Assembly (NCBI GenBank): GCA_964639895.1 | Contig: CAZXEJ010000055.1 | Coordinates: 1 to 9,954 of the forward strand | Reading direction: 5' to 3' | DNA length: 9,954 nt | From: CAZXEJ01 sp964639895 | GTDB taxonomy: Bacteria; Desulfobacterota_D; UBA1144; Nemesobacterales; JADFKM01 | In this document: positions 5,164 through 9,954 of the stretch, piece by piece | Layout: the number at the start of each line of letters is the position of its first letter | Position numbering within the stretch: the first letter of the stretch is position 1 | The notes under the pieces: generated by a model | Told to the model about the DNA's origin: nothing | Seen by the model: the letters and a program-made list of their open reading frames with translations, nothing else | Databases searched by the model: none | Position numbers and translations under genes: made by a program

Positions 5164-6710
5164 TATATGCCCTTGGCCGTCGCCCTCTTCGGGTGCTGCC
5201 TTCTCCAGCGGAGCTTGTTCAGCGCGTTGATGAACGCCTTCGCACTCGCCACCACTATGTCGGTGCTGGCACCCTGTCCCTGTGCGAACACGCCGCCGTC
5301 TTCGAGGCGCACGTGCACCTCGCCCTGAGCGTCGGTGCCTCCCGTTATGGCCGAGACCACGTAGCGTTTGAGGTTGGGTGTCTCGCCGGTCGCCTTCTCC
5401 AGGGCCTTGTAGACGGCGTCGACCGGCCCGTCTCCGTACTCCGATGCCACCACCTCTTCTTCACCGATCTTGACCCGTACGGTTGCGACGGGTTTCATGT
5501 CGGTTCCGCTCGAGAAGTTGGCCGAAACGAGCTTGTAGTAGTCCGTCGAGCGGACGAACTCCTCGCTGATCAGCGCCTCGATGTCCTCGTCGAAGACGTA
5601 TTTCTTCTTGTCGGCCAGATCCTTGAACCGTCGGAAGGCGCGCTCGAACTCCTCGTCGTCCAGTAGGTAGCCGAACTCCTCTAGCCTCTTGCGGAACGCG
5701 TGTCGTCCGGAGTGTTTGCCCAGGATGATCTTGTTCGAGGGTATGCCAACCTCTTCGGGGTGCATTATCTCGTAGGTTATCCTCTCCTTCAGGACGCCGT
5801 CCTGGTGGATGCCGGCCTCGTGGGCGAAGGCGTTGTCTCCAACGATGGCCTTGTTGGGCTGGACGGCGACGCCCGTCACCTGGGAGACCAGCCTGCTGGT
5901 CGGATAGATCTGCTGGGTCACGATCCCCGTCTCGTAGGGATTCTTGTCGTGACGTACCTTGAGTGCCATTACTATCTCTTCGAGTGAAGCGTTGCCCGCC
6001 CGTTCGCCAAGGCCGTTTATGGTGCACTCCACCTGGCGTGCGCCGGCCTTGATGGCGGCTATGGAGTTGGCCACGGCTAGTCCGAGGTCGTTGTGACAAT
6101 GAACGCTGAGCGTTACGTTGTCGAGTGCCGGCACGCGCTCCTTGAGCGTGCGTATCAACTCGGCGAACTCGTCCGGTACGGTGTAGCCGACGGTGTCAGG
6201 GATGTTGATCGTCGTGGCCCCCGCGCGAACGGCTAGCTCGACTGCGCGGCACAGGAAATCTATCGGCGTGCGCGTCGCGTCCTCGCACGAGAACTCGACG
6301 TTCGACGTGTAGCGGCACGCGTGGCGTACTGCGGCCGTTATTATCTCGAGTACCTCGTCCTGAGTCTTGCGCAGCTTGTGCTTGAGGTGTATGTCGGACG
6401 TAGCGATGAAGGTGTGTATGCGCGGGTTCTCGCCTGCCTTGACGGCTTCCCACGTGCGGTCGATGTCGTTGAAATTGGCTCTGGCTAGTCCGGCCACTTC
6501 ACAGTCGCGTATCTTTTCGGCTATCAGCTGTACCGATTGGAAGTCGCCCTCGGACGATGCGGGGAAACCGGCCTCTATGATGTCGACGCCCAGTTTCTCG
6601 AGCTGGGATGCGACGCGGAGCTTCTCCTCGACGGTCATGCCGCAACCGGGAGCCTGCTCTCCGTCACGCAGCGTGGTATCGAAAATCTTCACCCTGTTGG
6701 TGCTGCTCAT
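5163..6710 (-). CDS. leuA: 2-isopropylmalate synthase
   Basis: This enzyme catalyses the first committed step of leucine synthesis: acetyl-CoA plus 2-oxoisovalerate gives 2-isopropylmalate. The protein has 515 residues from ATG 6710, chosen because GGGGAGGA ends 8 bp upstream. An in-frame GTG at 6728 would overlap that site. The TIM-barrel domain shows DTTLRDGEQAPG (residues 11-22, metal ligand D16), SVHCHNDLG (202-210, metal ligands H204 and H206) and NGLGERAGNASLEE (232-245). A linker region with HEAGIHQDG (297-305) and GKHSGRHAF (331-339) follows. The C-terminal portion from about 390 is the LeuA dimer/regulatory domain that usually binds leucine for feedback inhibition, with GDGPVDAVYKAL (427-438). 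Length and motifs match the full-length LeuA1 type, so I prefer it to homocitrate or citramalate synthase. No other leu or ilv gene is in the window. The neighbour downstream is the AAA ATPase. Confidence 0.95.
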   Translation of the reverse strand: MSSTNRVKIFDTTLRDGEQAPGCGMTVEEKLRVASQLEKLGVDIIEAGFPASSEGDFQSVQLIAEKIRDCEVAGLARANFNDIDRTWEAVKAGENPRIHTFIATSDIHLKHKLRKTQDEVLEIITAAVRHACRYTSNVEFSCEDATRTPIDFLCRAVELAVRAGATTINIPDTVGYTVPDEFAELIRTLKERVPALDNVTLSVHCHNDLGLAVANSIAAIKAGARQVECTINGLGERAGNASLEEIVMALKVRHDKNPYETGIVTQQIYPTSRLVSQVTGVAVQPNKAIVGDNAFAHEAGIHQDGVLKERITYEIMHPEEVGIPSNKIILGKHSGRHAFRKRLEEFGYLLDDEEFERAFRRFKDLADKKKYVFDEDIEALISEEFVRSTDYYKLVSANFSSGTDMKPVATVRVKIGEEEVVASEYGDGPVDAVYKALEKATGETPNLKRYVVSAITGGTDAQGEVHVRLEDGGVFAQGQGASTDIVVASAKAFINALNKLRWRRQHPKRATAKGI

Positions 6711-6752
6711 GGCGTCATTCCTCCCCACCGACTGTTGAAGCGATAACCTACG

Positions 6753-6781
6753 ATTATAGCATACACCACCCAGGACGCCAG
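6753..6781 (-). promoter_or_regulatory. Promoter of leuA (extended -10)
   Basis: On the minus strand, a perfect TATAAT (6753-6758) is preceded by TGC, making an extended -10 element. A weak -35 (CTGGCG, 6776-6781) lies 17 bp further upstream. The transcript leader would be about 36 nt, too short for a T-box or leucine attenuator. Confidence 0.7.
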
Positions 6782-6867
6782 CGGAAGCTGCCGTCTGCGT
6801 TGCGGTATACAGTGTTTCGTGCGGAGCGCGCTAAGGTGTAATATTTAGGAGTATTATTTATCGAAAT

Positions 6868-6920
6868 GGGCGGCGGCGGTGAGGTCCACCCCGCTTCTTC
6901 TTCGGGCCGCCGCCGCGCCC
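6868..6920 (+). promoter_or_regulatory. Strong GC hairpin in the leader of the pentapeptide-repeat gene
   Basis: GGGC plus GGCGGCGG (6868-6879) can pair with CCGCCGCC (6907-6914) plus GCCC (6917-6920), giving 12 bp with a 2-nt bulge and a 27-nt loop. It ends 6 bp before the Shine-Dalgarno at 6927-6931. An ATG at 6866 would place it inside the coding region, but that ATG has no properly spaced ribosome site. Confidence 0.5.
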
Positions 6921-6937
6921 CGTCCGGGAGGGGGGAC

Positions 6938-7684
6938 GTGTCTGAGATGAGGAAGTATGTCATCACCAACTGGCATACGGGAAGCGTGCTGGCCGAGGGT
7001 GAAGCCGCAAGCCTGCTCGAGCTGGTCGAAAGGTGCAGACACTTGCTCGCCGGGGCGAACCTGAGCGGGTTCAACACCAACCTCTCGGGCGGCGACCTGC
7101 GCGGCGCCACTCTTGCCGGAGCACATCTCAAGGGGGCCACCATGGCGGGAGTGAACCTCTCAGAGGCTGACCTGCGCGACGTCGATCTCCGCTGTGCCAA
7201 CCTATCGGGGGCCGTGCTCACGGGTGCCGTCCTCGACGACGCCGACCTCTTCGGCGCAAATCTGGGCGGGGCGCTCCTCGAAGGGGTGGTAGCCAAGGGA
7301 GCCAAGCTGAACGGCGCCAACCTGGTAGGGGCTGTGTTCATCGAGGCCTCCCTGGTCGGCGCGGACCTCCGCCACGCCAACCTGCGCAAGGCCAACGCGG
7401 CCAGCGCCGACCTGCGCTACACCGATCTGAGGGACGCCGACCTGAGGGGGGCCAACCTGGCCGGGGCCGACCTCTGCGGCGCCGACCTGAGGGGGGTCGA
7501 CCTGAGCGGTGCCATCCTGGACGGGGCACGGCTCGAGGGCGTGAACCTTGTGGATACGCTGACCGTGACGATCGAGCAGCTGAGAACCGTGGCCTCGCTC
7601 TACGATTGCAAGCTCCACCCCATGGTCCGGGAATTCGTAATCAGGGAGTGCCCGGATCTCTTGAGGGAGGAGCGTCATCGCTAA
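6938..7684 (+). CDS. Pentapeptide-repeat protein
   Basis: The protein has about 248 residues and is dominated by more than 25 tandem A(D/N)LxG-type pentapeptides (for example GANLSG, GADLRHANL, YTDLRDADLRGANL). These fold as a right-handed quadrilateral beta-helix. Repeats run from about residue 37 to 210. A short N-terminal region (MRKYVITNWHTGSVLAEGE) precedes them, and a helical tail (TVTIEQLRTVASLYDCKLHP) follows, as in many members. The function cannot be read from sequence. Some family members mimic DNA and bind gyrase, but most are uncharacterised. No signal peptide or membrane segment is seen. I place the start at GTG 6938 because GGAGG (6927-6931) lies 6 bp before it. ATG 6947 (MRKYV) is the main alternative. 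The gene is divergent from leuA. Confidence 0.85.
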   Translation: MSEMRKYVITNWHTGSVLAEGEAASLLELVERCRHLLAGANLSGFNTNLSGGDLRGATLAGAHLKGATMAGVNLSEADLRDVDLRCANLSGAVLTGAVLDDADLFGANLGGALLEGVVAKGAKLNGANLVGAVFIEASLVGADLRHANLRKANAASADLRYTDLRDADLRGANLAGADLCGADLRGVDLSGAILDGARLEGVNLVDTLTVTIEQLRTVASLYDCKLHPMVREFVIRECPDLLREERHR

Positions 7685-7704
7685 CCCCCCGCCTGCACGG
7701 GGGG
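7685..7704 (+). terminator. Hairpin directly after the pentapeptide-repeat gene
   Basis: CCCCCCG (7685-7691) and CGGGGGG (7698-7704) form a perfect 7-bp stem with a 6-nt loop starting right after the TAA stop. No T-run follows, so it may act as a terminator, a 3'-end stabiliser or both. Confidence 0.5.
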
Positions 7705-7725
7705 CCGTCACGGTGTCGGCACGAA

Positions 7726-7762
7726 GGCCTCCGGCCCCCCCGTGGGCCTCTGGAGGGCGGCC
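7726..7762 (+). terminator. Second hairpin downstream of the pentapeptide-repeat gene
   Basis: GGCCTCC plus GGCCC (7726-7737) can pair with GGGCC (7744-7748), GGAGG (7752-7756) and a final GCC, with small internal loops. It is followed by TCTTTCGTGTTT, a loosely T-rich stretch. It is a plausible terminator before the rpmB promoter. Confidence 0.4.
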
Positions 7763-7847
7763 TCTTTCGTGTTTACGTCCCTGCGTCGCGGCCCTCATAT
7801 TGCACATGCCTCGGTCTAGCTGCTCGGGCGGGGAGGATTAGGCGGCT

Positions 7848-7875
7848 TTGCAAGGGGGCTTTTTCCCTTTATAAT
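7848..7875 (+). promoter_or_regulatory. Promoter of rpmB
   Basis: TTGCAA (7848-7853) and a perfect TATAAT (7870-7875) are separated by 16 bp. The predicted leader is about 28 nt and contains the Shine-Dalgarno AAGGAG (7895-7900). This is the best promoter in the window. Confidence 0.75.
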
Positions 7876-7910
7876 TGTTCTTCTGACATCCAGTAAGGAG
7901 TACGGGGTAA

Positions 7911-8153
7911 ATGTCCAAGAAATGCGCACTTACGGGTAAGGGGCCCCTTTCGGGCAACAACGTCTCTCACGCCAACAACCGCACCAGGCGCCGCCAGTTG
8001 CCCAACATCGTCAAGAAGAGGCTCTACGTCCCCGAGCTGGACAGGTGGGTGAGGGTGAAGCTCTCCACCAGCGCCCTTCGCACCCTGACCAAAAAGGGCG
8101 GCCTCATGGCCTACCTGCGCGAGCAGGGCCTGACGCTTAGGGACGTGACCTAG
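7911..8153 (+). CDS. rpmB: 50S ribosomal protein L28
   Basis: This is a large-subunit ribosomal protein of 80 residues, normal for the family. The N-terminal MSKKCALTGKGPLSGNNVSHANNRTRRR and the following LPNIVKKRLYVPELDRWVRVKLS match L28: the basic N-terminal part binds 23S rRNA, and the middle forms the beta core. The motifs are given here in pieces: CALTGKGP, GNNVSHANN, RTRRRQLPN. There is a single cysteine (C5), so the paired-cysteine zinc-ribbon variant is not present. ATG 7911 has AAGGAG 10 bp upstream. It is monocistronic by appearance, with its own promoter and a GC hairpin region after the stop. Confidence 0.96.
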   Translation: MSKKCALTGKGPLSGNNVSHANNRTRRRQLPNIVKKRLYVPELDRWVRVKLSTSALRTLTKKGGLMAYLREQGLTLRDVT

Positions 8154-8175
8154 CCGTCCGAGGCACCTGCGCGGA

Positions 8176-8210
8176 GACGGCCCCCGCGGTGGGCCCTCCC
8201 CGGCGCCGTC
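8176..8210 (+). terminator. Candidate hairpin after rpmB
   Basis: GACGGC (8176-8181) pairs with GCCGTC (8205-8210). An alternative inner stem is GGCCC/GGGCC (8179-8183 with 8191-8195). It lies 22 bp after the rpmB stop. No T-run follows, so the terminator call is tentative. Confidence 0.35.
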
Positions 8211-8322
8211 GACTGACCCCCCCGACGGGCGCAGACCGCCGTGAGCTGGGGGCCGGAGGAGAGAGCAGCCGTGGTGTCCGAGCCCCTTCTTTACGGACGG
8301 TTCCGCGCACAGCCCGCACATA

Positions 8323-9516
8323 ATGCAGGTCCTTATCCACTACGGAGAACTGGCCCTCAAGGGCAGGAACAGGAGCGCCTACGAGAAGAGGCTCCGCCTC
8401 AACATCGAGCGCGCCGTGGGGTCCCGAGTGCGCGTCCTCAGCGGCAGGTTCGTCGTCGAGTGCGACGACTGGGAGCGCCTGAGGCACCTGCCCGGGGTGG
8501 AGTGGTTCGCCCCCGTCCACATCGTGGAGAAGGATGCCGCCTCCCTGCCAGATGCGGTGGTGGCCGTGCTGCGCGGTACGGTGGGTGAGGGGCGTCGCAC
8601 CTTCGCCGTCAGGGTGCGCAGGGCCGACAAGGCGTTCCCCGTGGGATCGATGGAGATGGCCTCGACAGTGGGAAGGCGCGTCCAGGAGGCCTTCGGCTGG
8701 CCGGTCGATCTCACGTCGCCCGAGCTTACGGTCTATGTGGAGATAGCCGAGGAGTGCTACGTCTACTTCGAGCGGATAAAGGGTCCCGGCGGCCTCCCGG
8801 TGGGGATGAGCGGCAAGGCTCTGTGTCTCTTCTCGGGGGGAATAGATTCCCCTGTGGCCGCCTACAGGGTGATGAAGCGCGGGTGCAGGGTGGATTTTAT
8901 CCACTTCCACACCTTCCCACGTAACGAGGCCGTCCTAGAGACCAAGATAAAAACCCTAGTAGAACTGCTCGACCGCTCCCAAATGGATTCCGTCCTCTAC
9001 CTGGTGCCTTACTACCCGTTCCAGATGGCCCTGCTTGCCCGCACCCCTCCGGCCGGCTACGAGATGGTGTTGTTCAGGAGGTTCATGGTCAGAATGGCTG
9101 AGCGCTTGGCCGACGCCCACGGCTACGACGCCCTCGTCACGGGCGACTCCCTTGGGCAGGTTGCCTCGCAGACGCTCGAGAACCTCGCGTGCGTCTTCGA
9201 CGTAGCACGCCGCCCTCTGCTCCAGCCGCTCATAGGGTTCAACAAGACCGAGATCATGGACGAGGCCCGCGCCATCGGCACCTACGAGCCCTCCATCGCA
9301 CCCTACAAGGACTGCTGCTCCATACTCGAACCGAACACGAAGACCAGGGCCCGCGTCGAGAGGGTGCGCGAAGCCGAGGGTGCTCTCGACACGGAGGCGG
9401 TGCTCGCCGAGTGCCTGCGCGTCACGGAGCGGTGGGGTCTTCGCGTCCCGGCCGAAGGCGGGGGGCCGCGTTGGGAGAAGCTGCCCTTCGAGCCCGCTCC
9501 GGCCGGCGGTGGGTAG
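8323..9516 (+). CDS. thiI: tRNA 4-thiouridine synthase ThiI (no rhodanese domain)
   Basis: ThiI adenylates uridine 8 of tRNA and inserts sulfur, and in some bacteria it also donates sulfur for thiazole synthesis. The protein has 397 residues. It opens with the NFLD/THUMP region (residues 1-160, starting IHYGELALKGRNR). The adenylating PP-loop ATPase domain follows, with SGGIDSP at 171-177, then VTGDSLGQVASQT (272-284) and IGFNKTEIMD (304-313). The conserved cysteine equivalent to E. coli Cys344 is in KDCCSILEP (329-337). The protein ends soon after with a Pro/Gly-rich tail, so the C-terminal rhodanese domain of E. coli ThiI is absent and sulfur must come from a partner such as a cysteine desulfurase. 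The ATG at 8323 is the only in-frame start downstream of the stop at 8242-8244, but no Shine-Dalgarno precedes it. Confidence 0.93.
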   Translation: MQVLIHYGELALKGRNRSAYEKRLRLNIERAVGSRVRVLSGRFVVECDDWERLRHLPGVEWFAPVHIVEKDAASLPDAVVAVLRGTVGEGRRTFAVRVRRADKAFPVGSMEMASTVGRRVQEAFGWPVDLTSPELTVYVEIAEECYVYFERIKGPGGLPVGMSGKALCLFSGGIDSPVAAYRVMKRGCRVDFIHFHTFPRNEAVLETKIKTLVELLDRSQMDSVLYLVPYYPFQMALLARTPPAGYEMVLFRRFMVRMAERLADAHGYDALVTGDSLGQVASQTLENLACVFDVARRPLLQPLIGFNKTEIMDEARAIGTYEPSIAPYKDCCSILEPNTKTRARVERVREAEGALDTEAVLAECLRVTERWGLRVPAEGGGPRWEKLPFEPAPAGGG

Positions 9517-9528
9517 CTCGGACGAGTG

Positions 9529-9550
9529 CCGATCCCCCGCAGGGGGTCGG
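9529..9550 (+). terminator. GC hairpin after thiI
   Basis: CCGATCCCCC (9529-9538) pairs with GGGGGTCGG (9542-9550) around a 3-nt loop, with one bulged base, 12 bp after the thiI stop. It is a strong stem without a T-run, so it is a likely 3'-end structure and possibly a terminator. Confidence 0.5.
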
Positions 9551-9650
9551 AGTCGGTGGGTGGCCGAGTTCAGGTCGCGGGTAAGGGACGCGTCGGGGTC
9601 CGGTGAGGCTGAGTCTCGGTCGGTGTCGCGGCCTGCTTTGCGCCTCCATA

Positions 9651-9680
9651 TGGAAAAAAGGTTTCAAATAGTGTAATAAT
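9651..9680 (+). promoter_or_regulatory. Candidate promoter upstream of the HU-family gene
   Basis: TGGAAA (9651-9656) and AATAAT (9675-9680) are 18 bp apart. TG at 9672-9673 supplies an extended -10. It sits in an AT-rich patch inside an otherwise GC-rich gap. If used, the mRNA leader to the HU start would be roughly 115 nt. Confidence 0.45.
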
Positions 9681-9800
9681 GAATCACTGCACGGTTCGTC
9701 GCTTCACGCAGGGCGTGTCACCCATCGGGGGGATGATCTTTGCGTCGGTACCGAGCGGGGCGCCAGGCAGGCAATTTTTATCATGGAGGAGAATGGGAAC

Positions 9801-9954
9801 ATGGCGAAGCCAATGACCAAAGCTCAGATAGCCGAGCACTTGGCCGAGAAGACGGGTATTACGAAGAAGATAGCCACCCAGGTACTGGACGAGCTCGCCG
9901 CTCTGGCATACCGGGAGGCCAAGAACTCCTTTACCATACCTGGTATAGGCAAGC
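9801..9954 (+). CDS. HU-family DNA-binding protein, N-terminal part (3' end outside window)
   Basis: This is a nucleoid-associated HU/IHF-like protein, cut by the right edge after 51 codons. The start MAKPMTKAQIAEHLAEKTG is followed by ITKKIATQVLDELAALAYRE and FTIPGIGK. This is the helical dimerisation region and the beginning of the beta-sheet that leads to the DNA-binding arms. The FTIPGIGK segment corresponds to the F-x-(L/I)-P-G-(F/I/L)-G motif of HU proteins. ATG 9801 is chosen because GGAGGAGA (9785-9792) lies 8 bp before it. The upstream in-frame ATG at 9783 overlaps that site. HU proteins bend and compact DNA as dimers. The arms are not visible here. Confidence 0.9.
   Translation, partial: MAKPMTKAQIAEHLAEKTGITKKIATQVLDELAALAYREAKNSFTIPGIGK

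Noticed and set aside
6754..7395. Long minus-strand ORF opposite the pentapeptide-repeat gene
   Set aside because: Its repeated Pro/Arg/Ala units are the antisense image of the tandem pentapeptide codons. It has no ribosome site and overlaps the leuA promoter.
8137..8910. Minus-strand ORF across the thiI start and the rpmB-thiI gap
   Set aside because: It is antisense to a clear ThiI THUMP region, has low-complexity composition, and has no ribosome site.

Overview
This is bacterial DNA from a GC-rich host (the flanking genes are visibly around 60% GC or more) that uses ordinary Shine-Dalgarno starts and sigma70-like promoters. It encodes L28, LeuA, ThiI and an HU-family protein. The phylum cannot be fixed from the sequence. 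An anaerobic Gram-negative such as a Synergistota member is a guess only.

Left edge (3-560): the 3' end of a host gene for a tetratricopeptide-repeat protein that starts before the window. From about 561 to 3151 base composition drops and the gene content becomes accessory. In order this stretch holds a secreted YHYH-staphylococcal-nuclease-like protein, an unrecognised 51-residue ORF, a hicB-hicA toxin-antitoxin pair, and a complete tyrosine recombinase. The recombinase stops 46 bp from the 3' end of a tRNA-Ala(CGC) gene on the opposite strand. This is the classic layout of a small integrative element or genomic island using a tRNA 3' end as its attachment site. I could not find the matching second att copy in the window. 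The small ORF and the integrase begin with the same 15 bases at their start codons, which nothing else explains.

Middle (3152-6710, minus strand): tRNA-Ala with a good promoter, a roughly 310-bp C-rich gene-free stretch, then a leftward leuA followed by a Ycf46-like AAA ATPase. leuA has an extended -10 promoter. The two genes are separated by 66 bp containing a perfect 9-bp inverted repeat, and are probably co-transcribed.

Right part (6711-9954, plus strand): a pentapeptide-repeat protein divergent from leuA, with a strong GC hairpin in its leader; rpmB (L28) with a clear promoter; thiI without a rhodanese domain and without a visible Shine-Dalgarno; and the start of an HU-family DNA-binding protein cut by the right edge, preceded by a long leader. 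Several intergenic gaps contain GC-rich hairpins without a following T-run.

No clearly new system is proven. The best candidates for follow-up are the compact tRNA-Ala island (nuclease, small ORF, HicBA and integrase) and the leuA/Ycf46-like ATPase pairing.
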